Assembly: GCF_964355755.1 (NCBI RefSeq)
Contig: NC_092671.1
Location: forward strand, 10,675,001-10,739,000
Origin: Antedon mediterranea
Taxonomy: Eukaryota; Echinodermata; Crinoidea; Comatulida; Antedonidae
Length of the DNA: 64,000 nucleotides
Direction of reading: 5' to 3'
In this document: positions 48,301 through 59,600 of the stretch, piece after piece
How positions within the stretch are numbered: the first letter of the stretch is position 1
How the letters are laid out: every line of letters begins with the position of its first letter
The notes under the pieces: generated by a model
Databases searched by the model: none
Told to the model about the DNA's origin: nothing
What the model saw: only the letters and a program-made list of their open reading frames with translations
Program-made: the position numbers and the translations under genes

Positions 48301-51300
48301 CTCCTCCCTAGTCTGGCTGGCTGGCTGGCCTCTTCCTTCAGACTGGCTTCCTATTTATACATTCTTGAGAACATTAGCTGGCTTATTTATTCATCTATGT
48401 TTTAAATAAAACACTTCTAAAATTGCCTTGAACATTTTTAACAAAATTGGTCTGAATTATTGAAATGATCCCATATTAGTATTACTACCAGTGCCGGCGG
48501 ATGTTGCAGTAAGTGGGTATAATGCATTACCAAAAATATGAACAATACTACACAGAAATGTGATGAACTTGATCACACATGCCTATATAAAATGGTTGTA
48601 TTGTACCGCATTTTGCCAATTAACAATCTGAAAAAAATGCCAATTTCTACAGTATGCAAGAAATGAACAAAATTAATAAAAAGAATTACTTTAGTGGAAA
48701 ACTTAATTTTGTTTGGGTACTTTTATTAAGGTTTTTTTGATACATTATGATTGCCATGAACACAAACCATATTCCTTTGTTAGTTTTATTCAAAAGGTAT
48801 TTAGTAGTGAGTACAATACTACAAAGTGATAGACAGGGCGATAGACCTTAGCTACTGTGTCTTAACAATGCATTAAGTAGCAAAACAATAGAAACATAGA
48901 CTGTAGGTCTGTCTCCAAAACTATTGAGCTTAGTGTGTGAGATTTTCAATACAGTTTCTTTTCTTGGTACTAGATACCACTTGAGCTGTTGTTTTGTAAT
49001 GGGTCTTTTCTTAGCCCGCATTTTTGTTGGATTATCTAGATTCACTGGAGCCATTTACTAGTTAAGTATACAATAAACACTGAAATGTTAGGCCCTTACT
49101 AGTTTAGGCCAACTATTGATACCAGCTCCTTCAAGCACTTGTGCTGTCTATTTGACGTCATTCCAAACGCATAGCCACATTTTTACAGGGCCCAGAAATT
49201 TTGTATACTAAGGCCATCATAAACAACAGTTTTTTCTGATTGTCCTTTTTTTTATCGTTCCTTTATAGATATTATCTTTGTCCAATAACAATCATTTACT
49301 ATTTAAAAAAATGTGTATACAGTACCGCAAAAAAATAATAAATAAATAAAAATCAAAGAACTCAATTTATCATAAAAATTGTATCATTTTTGGATCCAAA
49401 GATATATTTCATAGTTTCAAATATTTTGATCCTGATAGTATATACAATTACAAATAATGGCGTTGACGTTAATCTCAGTTGGTTTGCTAATAAAAAATTG
49501 GTTGGTGACATACCATGTTGTATGATTTAGGGCTGGGAATTAATTTATATAAAGTCAAGGTCTTTATTGACGAGAGTTTATTAAAATTGGTCCACGTTCG
49601 TTAAAGGGTCTTGTGTTTTTCTAAGAAGCAAGATGCGTAAAAAACTATAAAGAAAGAAAGAGCAGAAATGGGAAATGACTTCACAGGCGGTCTTTGATAA
49701 TTACAAATGATTGTAGGTGGTGGGCCTTAGTTGTACGTAGCCCTGGACCAAGGCGGACTTGCGTGCTACCAGTTCTTGATCAGACTGGCAGCAGGGAGTG
49801 GAGACATTAGCTCCTGGAATCAATTATCCACCAGGCCTCCATTGGGCTGTGAAAAGGAGCCTAGCTGGAGAAAAGCAGTAAGATTGGGTTGGGATGTAAT
49901 GCAAAAGAACATATCCCTACTGAATACTTTTAGGGGTCAATATTTAACTACAATCTATCTAACCCTTCGTGCATTCTAGTATTCATACTACAGCAGTTCT
50001 GATCTTCCTGTAATGATAATCCATACAAAAAATAAATAAATGTAAAGTCCTACTATTGAAGCTTACTGTATACATATTAATTTATTTAAAGTGGTTTAGT
50101 CATTAATTCTGTAGAAGCTCTGTCTCCATCAGTCTACAGTTGGAGGTCACTTCGGCACCACATGCCAATACCTACATGACTTGCTATATGAGATTGCAAT
50201 TATTCATCGTCTAATTATTATTATTTGTTTTATAATTAGAAAACTTATCCCATCCTTAAATATTAAAAAAACATTTATATGGAAATTCATTTGTATTTGT
50301 TATAATAGTTACATAATGTAATATAATAATTGTGGGTGAATTCTCAACACATTTTATAAATATTTTGAAAGTGTATTACTTAACCTGCCATCAGACCAAT
50401 ACAGTACCAATTCTGGACACCCTTGAGCTGTGTTTTTAAATTATAATGGAAAAATGTATTTGAGACCTTTTGGACCGTAAGAAAAGTCTGGTTTTGGGAG
50501 AGTTTCTGGTTTTGGGAGTGTGCGGTATTAATCAATAGAATATTGTGAACAAATATGCCCAGTGAGTCCTGTCTATCTCTCCGCAGCAATAGTCTCGTGT
50601 CAAAATAGAATTCACTTTTTATTTTGATATGGCGCCAATTCTATAGAAATCGTAACATACAATGCATTCTTCTATTGAAAATGGTAATCTAGAGATGGGT
50701 AATAAAATGCTGACATATTTTGTGATGCAAAGTTAAACCTCTTCTCTCCCTTTGAATTGTAGCAAGGTATGAATACAGTTATTGTTATTTGAACCCACTT
50801 TGGTGGATAAAATGCTTAGCTTTTATTCTCTATATCACAATAGCTAAACAATGAACAGGAAGCAATATATCTTTAGGTTTATTTTTATTATTAATACCTT
50901 GTGAATAGATTGCCTATTTAACTGCTATTAATGACAAAATTGTATTTGTTTTATCTCAAAATGACGTACTTAAATGTTGCGATACTTATTAATAGCTTAT
51001 GATGTAGCTACATTTATAGTACGGTACTTGGTGAATTAGAATTTAGGTTTCATAGCAGTATAAGTGATTATTAAGAGGGTCCTATTATAAAGCTCTGTCT
51101 AGTGTGATGTGCCCAAATATGGTAGTGATATGACATCATCATGTCCATATATTGGCACATCAAGTTTTTGTCACATAAAGTTTGATAGTGTAGACAGAGC
51201 TTAAGACGGTATGGTACATTAACAGTAACATTTGTCCAATGCAACTTCCACTTAATAGTAAATTTAACCCCATCGTAATATGCATCGCAATAGCGGCTTG

Positions 51301-53483
51301 TAAATATGCTACAATTTCAGTTCAAATATTGGGTTCTTTATTGAAGTGAGCAAAGTTTAAGTATTATATATATATAATGTAGCGTTATGTTTGAACAGTA
51401 GAATATAGTGGATGTTTGTTTAAACCATCACCCCTCTATATGTGTAATCTACGCTTGTTCTTGAAAGTAAATAAAGCACTTGACTATCCAATACCGTAGT
51501 CCACTATTCAATCAAAATGAGTTATTATGAAATTCTTAACAAAACCTGATACTATTAAATGTATAGTCAGCAAAAATAGTACTTTTTAAATTTGGTAAAA
51601 CATATTGGCCCAAGAAAATAGGTGGGGGGGGGGGAGAGGTGCAACACTGGGCCAACCTCTGTGTCACTGGATCTACCACAATTGAGATATCATGGTGGTA
51701 CAATACATTATGACTACCATGTTACTGTATTGTAAGTAGTGAGATACAGTAGGGGTATACAGTAGTACAGTAGTATGAAATTCCATCTAAGTTCTCTGTT
51801 ATTTGCAATATACAAATATGTTTTAAATTGTTGTGGTGGCATTTGTAGGTTGTTATATACCACCTGTGTTACATTTAATGCTAAATATAATCAGACCTTC
51901 TACTCTTTAGTTGCACAGTGCAAAGGAATATACTGTATATACTGGTGCCCTAAGTTAGTTTCCAAGCATATCTATACCACTCTGTACTTTTTGGTATTTC
52001 AAACTTTTTTTAACCGAAAATGCCAACATTCCAGTTTAGGTTAGATGTCAACATGTTAAAGTCTTTAGATCTGCTTATACTTTATTCATAGGGTGCGTTG
52101 GGGTGTGGGTGTGGGGGGGGGGGGGGGAGGAAGGGAACCAATAAGTGTCTGTGAAAAAGATTTAAAGTTCCATACATTAAGCAATGTTAGTAATACCTAC
52201 TTTGCTTTAATCATTGGGTTAAAAATATATTTGGCTGTCATGACCTTTTCTTTAGCTCGAAAATTAACAATTTTCAATGTATGTCATTCATTTGTTTGTT
52301 GGTAATGTTAGTGTAATAAATCCGATGATAACCTACAGAACACTGTAGACTTTTTTATTTATGTATACAGTACTGTATATGCCTTTAAATTATGTCATCA
52401 TATTATAAGGTTTTTGATCTTGATAAATGATATTCTACTTGCCAAAACAAAATTAAATCAACTGTTTTAGGCTGGCGGCCTTGACTTGTGATAGGAACAT
52501 GGGAGCCAAAAGAATATGCTAATTATTATATCCTTCTAAGCTACTTAAAATATTGAGGTTTTGGGATTTCATTTCTATTTTTATATAATGGATTTATACA
52601 TTAAATTTTGCTATCAAATATACTGTTTTGAATTGGTAATAAAAAATAGTGTACTTCTTTTAAATTGAAGTCTCTGTTGGTTTCATTTAATGTTTAAGAA
52701 AATAAATGTTTAATATTCTGTATGTATACAAAATATACATTTTTATCCATGGTGAATTATTTGCAGGGAAATATGAATTTGTTTAATTTTAAATTTTGTT
52801 TCAATAAAATAATTAAATTAAAAAAACACAATTGTTAATTTGAAAACAACTTGAATTGAAAGGATATTATTTTTGGGTGTTCTCCAATTTTTTGTACAAC
52901 GCGATAAACAAGTTTGATTCTTTGATTTTTTTATATAGACGCATCAGGAGTGGATGGAGAAGCAATGAATCCATGGTGTAGTATTGCCTACTGGGAGAAT
53001 CGTACACGAGTTGGTCGAATGTTTCCTGTGATGTCAGACTTTGTAAATATATTCTATGAGCTACCTCATGGTGACGGGTTTTGTCTCGGTCATCTTCAAA
53101 CGGAATCACGATCAGAAAATGTTATAAGAACAAGGACAAAAATTGGATACGGTTTAGTATTAAGTAAGGAGTTAGACGGTGTATGGATTTATAACAGGAG
53201 TAACTACGCACTTTTTATAAATTCGCCAACGTTAGACGATCCACAATCACGAACGTTAACTGTAGTAAAAGTTTTACCGGGATTCTCAATCAAAGCTTTT
53301 GATTATACATTAGCGGAAATTCTGGAAGTTACACGGAAAGAACCGGATGTTCCAGTTGGTCCTACGGATCCAAACTCTCTTAGAATTAGCTTTGTGAAAG
53401 GTTGGGGAGGACGTTATACAAGACAACTCATAACATCATGTCCGTGTTGGGTTGAAATTATATTAAGCGTACCATCAAGATAG
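36318..53483 (+). CDS. SMAD7: inhibitory Smad (SMAD6/7 type), complete, 4 coding exons
   Basis: An intracellular antagonist of TGF-beta and BMP receptors. Exons: 36318-36759, 44450-44515, 45249-45326, 52939-53483 (TAG); phases join to 376 aa (human SMAD7 426). The start MFRSKRSNYVRRLWRNR matches the vertebrate I-Smad N-terminus. The MH1 domain is divergent and spans roughly residues 45-143, with LKEKQLELLLEAVESKGG, FRWPDL and the zinc-ligand end VCCNPYHLSRL. Residues 152-155 are PPPY, the motif that recruits Smurf-type WW-domain ubiquitin ligases. The MH2 domain runs from about residue 206: WCSIAYWENRTRVGRMF, NGFCLG-like GDGFCLG, VDGVW-like LDGVWIYNRS, FVKGWGG (L3 loop) and CPCWVEIIL. The chain ends ...SVPSR without the SSXS phosphoacceptor of receptor Smads, as expected for an inhibitor. 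It is probably the single ancestor-like gene of SMAD6 and SMAD7. The frame is open for 66 codons upstream of the ATG with no in-frame ATG. Confidence 0.93.
36760..44449 (+). other. SMAD intron 1 (7.7 kb), no gene seen
   Basis: The intron has a GTAAGT donor and an AATGTAG acceptor. It is AT-rich and dense in TACAGTA/TACTGTA words, with no coding frame or transposon that I can support. Occasional less AT-rich blocks, for example 41570-41700, may be regulatory, but nothing specific is recognised. Confidence 0.6.
44994..45174 (-). mobile_element. MITE family A copy 8, reverse orientation
   Basis: AGCTTTTATACACTATCAAA at the left and GTTTGATAGTGTAGACAGACCT at the right are the TIRs, with three CAAATATGGT.GT.ATATG units inside. 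A TTA target duplication is present (44991-44993, 45175-45177). It lies in SMAD intron 2. Confidence 0.9.
45327..52938 (+). other. SMAD intron 3 (7.6 kb), with some GC-richer blocks
   Basis: The intron carries no supported gene. Most is AT-rich with TACAGTA words and G runs (51624-51637, 52115-52128). Distinct, more complex blocks stand out at about 46500-46660, 47500-47660, 48160-48360 (with TAGTCTGGCTGGCTGGCTGG and CAGACTGGC) and 49700-49910 (with CTGGACCAAGGCGGACTTGC and AGACTGGCAGCAGGGAGTGG). These are candidate conserved enhancers. Confidence 0.45.
51091..51201 (-). mobile_element. MITE family A copy 9, internally deleted
   Basis: The left arm is cut short (AGCTCTGTCT then AGTGTGATGTGCCC). 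The right arm AAGTTTGATAGTGTAGACAGAGCT is complete. TAA flanks both ends (51088-51090, 51202-51204). SMAD intron 3. Confidence 0.9.
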
Positions 53484-53608
53484 CGATTGTGTTATCCATG
53501 GCTTTTTCATAGATCCATGGGTTTTTATCTTTACCAGGACTATTTCCATATATATAAAGTTTTATGGATGATGATGGGATATTTTTTTGTAATAATACAT
53601 TAAACAAC

Positions 53609-53614
53609 AATAAA
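53609..53614 (+). promoter_or_regulatory. polyadenylation signal of the SMAD gene
   Basis: AATAAA lies 126 bp after the TAG, implying a short 3' UTR. T-rich DNA follows within 30 bp. Confidence 0.55.
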
Positions 53615-56600
53615 GCAATTAATCAAATTTAGTAATTTTATTCTGTAGTTTTTTTTTACATATCTTAGTATATTGTATTTATGTCAATGTTCTTTCACAA
53701 ACTGTCCTTGAATCTTGATAAAGATGTCCTACCTAAAACTTATTATACATAGAAATAATGTATGAGCTGTTAATTTACATCCTAAGAAATATATTTGTAT
53801 AGAAATAACCATATCAGAAAATGTTCTATAATATATTTCTTATTATATTTTTGAAAATAATTTTTTCGTCTTATTTATTTGATGATTTAAATTTATTGAT
53901 GATGAGGAAATGGGTTGTACAATGTAGTCTCATGAAAATAAGAACTCGTATTCATTATTACTAGAGCAAAATAAAACTAATAGTATGTTGTTGTATAATA
54001 TTTATTGAAGAACGAATTGTATTCAATTTATCAGTGTTATCCTCACAAAATCGATTCATAATGCATCTGGATAGACTTGCAATTTTACAAACAATTAGTT
54101 TATGTTAGCTATACAGCCAACAAGTCTAGATATACCCTTTACAAATCGAAAACTTCTACTCAAAACAACTAGATTCAAACAATAAGCTTGTTTTTATCAT
54201 ATGCTGGCACAAGAAGGCAGCTACCTACACTGAGCAGATGGCATGCTTCCCAACGCCGTCTGTATCCAGAATCTGCTTTCGACATTTAAACATATTCAGA
54301 TAAATGCAAAAAAACAAAATAAAAGGACTGTGTGTGCCATATTTGTAACTGTCAGTATTGTCGAATCTGAGAATGTAATTGTGGAAAGCTTATTGTGTTT
54401 ATAAGCCAAGTAGGCTTTATAAATGCCTTAAGGGAGCTGAGCAGCTTTGTTACAATACTCTACCCTTAGTATTCATTGCTAAGTAGTCACAGAAGGTAAA
54501 GATCTGTAAAAAGACTACGTTCACCAAAACAAACGTACAACACAAAAGGGGCCACTAAAGCCAGCTATCAAGTTTAAATCCTTACCATTTTATTACCGAA
54601 TACCCTTTTTACCATTTATTTATATGTGTACACTTTAAATACACACATCATTTTATGTATTACTGTGTACAATGATTCATTCATATATTGAATTCCCATT
54701 CAATATAATATCAACAGCATTTTGAAATGATGTTTATAATATTAATAAGTTGTCCAAAAATATTTATATTGGCAGTACTGTAATTTGCTTTTGTTTTTGT
54801 TAATCGATAATATGAAATTAATGTATTGTATTCGGTAAAACATCTTATATCTTGTTTTGAGAACCATTTGCATAAAAGTGATCTGAAATATATCTATATT
54901 TATATGAATTATCTTTGTGTATTATAATTTAATTATAATATAAGTAAGAATACTGTATGAATGATCACAACAGTAATTTTCCAAAAACAGCATGTTTATT
55001 TCTTCCTCTTTGAATGGTATGTGATTACCTAAACAGATTTTCACCCCTCCCCACCCCTGAACCCTTCCAAAACAAATACTCGTAAATTTACATTGGAATT
55101 GATTATTTTCAGAAAAATTTTGCATTTCTTTCCACATGGATGGGTTTATGGGAGTGTTTGGCATTTTCCTGTTTAAAATTCTCAACATGTGCTGTTTTTT
55201 CCTTCAGAATGCATAAAAAGTGAAATATATTCAAATTGTTATAAAGAATAAATTGAAAATTTAATGTATACAATTTTAAGCAGTTGGGGAAAATAATTAC
55301 AGTCATACATAATGAACCTACTAGGCCTATGATTAAATTAACTAAACCAACAAAAATTCTAATTTACACAACAATTTTTGAAATTTTTTAATTTTGCAAT
55401 ATACGAATGAAATTTATAATCTCTGTTTTTGGAGGGAAAAAGAATAATTTGTGGTCAAAAGTATTCAATGTAAGAAAACTTGTCCTATTTAATTCTGGAA
55501 ATTAAATCATTTTAAATGAAGAATAAGAACTAACGTAATCTAATTTTAGTTTAAACGTTTGAACTCTAATAATCATGTTGGCTAAATGCAATATGTTTTT
55601 AATACTGATAATTTGCATTATGGGTGCCAATAATACTCACTTATCTATTATGCTCACAGACAGCAATTTATCTTGATAGATAATAACTTATTTGTGATGC
55701 TGTATTGTTGTTTTATTGTGGTCATTGTAGAGACAAGATTCTTCGAGGCAATTGGTTGAGATAGTTCTGTAAACATACTCACACCATTAATTACTGTGCA
55801 CTTCCGTTGGTTCAACATTTTACTATTACAGTACACTATATGCGCCTTTTTACCGACTATTTCTTCTGTGTGGCCAACTCTGTTATACCACTAAACCTTC
55901 TGCCTGTAACCCTTTACATTCCCTGTTCTGTATTCAAATATTGTTTTGTTGAGTAAGAAATATATTAGATATATACAAAATAGATGACCATATGCTTGGC
56001 AGACAAATAAACAAAGCATTATGTAATGTTATGATAGGTTTTTAAAAACCCTTTAGAAAAATTAAAATAGCGAGAGCTGTTTGAACAATAAGGTCACTGA
56101 TTAACTTTGTATTCAAATGCTGTAGATGATTTGTAGAAATAAGACATTTATTTGCATTCTTAAATTGTTAAATCACAGGGTAGAAAGAAATCATTAACTT
56201 TAAATATCACTGCCATTGTCACTAATCGCCTTTCCTAATAGTAATACAATCAATGTCTTCTACAAATACAGTTTTTTTTTGGGCAACTTTATACATTGTA
56301 CTAACTCAGGTGGCTTATTTGCATATTAAATAAACATTTACATATTCATATAGAAATAGGGATTACATTCAGACTGCAATAGAACCCAAAAGTATGCTGT
56401 TTTCTTTATTTTATTTTTAGAAGTTTTCGTTCATAAAAAAACTATATGCAGTACAGTATCTATGTACATAGCTTACATAGCTAAATTAATTTTCTACCTT
56501 AACCATAGATAAATTAATTTTTACAGTCACAGAAGAAATTCTAAACCTCCTGGTGATATACTGAAAATTAATTAATTTGGAAAAGATAAAAAAGATGAGG

Positions 56601-59600
56601 AAATCTTTGATAATGAGAAAAAGCCAGAAGAATTGAACTCTGAATAATTTGATTGGATAGCGATTGTTATACAGTATACACATAATTAGTGCTTTAGTTG
56701 GAAACCTTGTTTATTCCATAAGTGAGGGGACCGGTGATGCCACTGACATCAATGACATATAATAATAATAATGTTGGTTTAGAGTTTATGCCAAACATAA
56801 TGACCATTTTCTTCACTAGGCCTGTATCTATTTATATACGAATTAGTTTACACAATAACTGTATATTTTCACTGGGTTGTAAATTACTGTACACAATAAT
56901 ACAAGTGATATTGAATAGTATATAAATAATTAATATCAATAATTATCTTGATCTTCTGCGAAGATTGTTCTTGTTCATGCCTTTGAAATGTTTTTTATAT
57001 TTATTTATTATATGGATTTATTAAATTTGATAATTGCTTTGTTGTTGTTGTTCTGACATGGTAACAGTTGCCATGTCAACATGATAATATGACGGGTGCG
57101 AAACTAAACTGTAAAGAACAAATCGCCTATAGGCCTCTTGTATATGTTACTTTTTTATTGAAATATATTACATACACAAAATCGTTCTAAGTAACAATAA
57201 AGACATTGTATTTGAACAGAGAAAAACGTACTTTGTGTTGTGTAGTAGATATTTTGGTAAACATTATTTACTGAAATTGATGTAGAATTATTTCATCTAT
57301 TTCACATGTCGACCCCAAGATTAGATCTCCACAAATTACAACATTTTACTGTTTAAGTGAGTTGTTGTTGCAAATACTGTGCAAAAAAGAGAAAAGGGTA
57401 AAGGTTGGTAAAGGCCACGTTTTGCAAGAGGGCGCTCTATCGAAATATGAAATCAAGTTATTGAATAAAATTGATTTATAAATCAGTATTTTTAGATATA
57501 CTATATGTATACTATTATGTGATACCAATTCATACAGTACAGTATAAACTGATACATCATTTAATATGTATGCACATTGTCAAAATCGTGATATTGATAG
57601 CCATTTAAACATTCGACGAGTCTGATTATAAAATTTCAACTTATTTCTCTGTGACATTTTGACCGGTCAAATAGTGTCAATTGACTGACTTACCTTCGTC
57701 CGTTTAAAAACGTAAATAGTGTTCAAGTAAACTGTCAGTGAATTGCATATTCGCATGGTCATATTGCTTATAACTTAGATGGATATTGATTTGTTTGAAT
57801 GTAAACGATGGAGATGCGCTCATAATTAAAGTTTTATGATAATTAAAATCGTGGATGAAATACGGTAATAACAAGTATTTTGCACCAATTCATTTACATA
57901 CAGTATAAAAGGAAAACATTTGACAAATATCTTGCAGTATAAACCAAATACTGTATTTAGTATCGTGTAGGCCTAAGTATAGTAAAGCCTATCATACAGA
58001 TAATATGGATGTATTCAGTATACGACATTTAAAATGTAAAGCTATTGAGAAATAGATACTTATGTATAAGACTTATTTCACCATGGTTAAAAAAAACTTA
58101 AATGAGCCTCGGCGATTGAATGTAGGTCTGAGACCTCCATGGTCTGAGCATACATATGCGATAAATATTCTGTTCTTGATTATACCATGGAGTAGTAAAC
58201 ACCATGAGTATACGAATCGTACGAGTCGAATTTTAATTGTGTAATTATTTTGTCACCGGCTACTATATATCTTTCAACAAATGTATAATGATAGTCCAAC
58301 ATTCGAGTAGCGAGAGTCCGAAGATACATACTATGATGGAATATTGCAATACGTGACAATTGTGACGAAGTAGGGGACGTATAGTTTGAAAATGAAGAAG
58401 ACGACATTGCGGCGTCAACGATAGCATCTAATTGTCTACGTTATCTCCCATAACTTACCTCTTATTTTAGATTTTTAGTTTATTTCTTATTATGTGAATG
58501 CTTTTATGTCAGCGGTACACTGGTTTCGGTTTTTTCGGTTACCGTCTTCTAATTCGCATACGCGAAATGTGTAAATCAACCTGTGCGTGTAGATGCGTAC
58601 ACCAAATGTACGTGTGGGCAGGGAAACTGAGCGATTTATATTATGTTTCAAAAGTCAAATAGAATCCGTAGAATGAATTGATTTGTGCCTGAGACGATAT
58701 ATTATTGTTTTGATGTAAAAAATCTGTCTCAACACAAGCTTCGGATAATTTGCTTTGGACAACATTATTTGTTAATATCGAATCGGTTTTTTTTTTACTT
58801 TGTTGGGTAACAAATATTATTTGGTTATGTTTATGGATGATGGGGTTTGGGACTTTCAGTAGCTTATCTTTACCAATATAATTTGTTTTATTATTAAAAC
58901 CGTTTGTATCATTAATACAATTACTGTCAGATAAAAATAAGGTATCCAAGGTCAACGGCTTACCATGGTTACAGCGCGCCTACGTCACAAAAATACAATA
59001 CGCTTTTCCTCCTGTACGCTTGTTTATATACGCGCACAACGTACATCCGGTTTTGGACGCAGCGCTTCTGTTGTAGCATTGCATAGTTAGTTCACCAAAT
59101 AGAAACAATATTGCCGAATTATCTACTATAGTTTAATTTATAATAATATTTATTTTTACATGTTATTTATAGATTTAATTACTAAGTCAGGTATATAACG
59201 GCGCCGCTATGTCGTGCCCAAGTATCTATTTCACACATATTTAAAACAAAATTGATGCGCGCTTAATGATTTCACCTATAGAAAAAACAATTTCACCTTC
59301 TTTGATATGCAAATTTTGTAATAATGCAGACAGCAATAACAACCATTGTTAAGCTTCAACTTTAATTAGACAGCTATTCATAGTAGGCATACATAGTTTC
59401 TGTAGGGCGTGGAGAAATACTTTATGGTATAGGCCTACCCTATAACCTAGTCCTATGCACTATTAAAGTGTCGTTTAAAAAAATAGTGGTAAAGACGTTT
59501 TGTCGCGAAAAAGATCTTTTCTTTCCTGTAACATTTACAGTGTACATCCAATTCGCCCAACTTTGAATCAAACATTTGAAAATAAAATCCATTAAACAGT

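Noticed and set aside
48848-49054. 68-codon minus-strand frame in SMAD intron 3 with a basic N-terminus
   Set aside because: No recognisable family, no splice or promoter signals; treated as chance.
58180-58407. 75-codon minus-strand ATG frame
   Set aside because: Composition is neutral, there is no recognisable domain, and a chance frame of this length is expected in 64 kb.
58641-58955. 104-codon minus-strand frame near the CpG block
   Set aside because: It has no in-frame ATG, an in-frame stop lies shortly upstream, and no family was recognised. It could only be real as a spliced internal exon.
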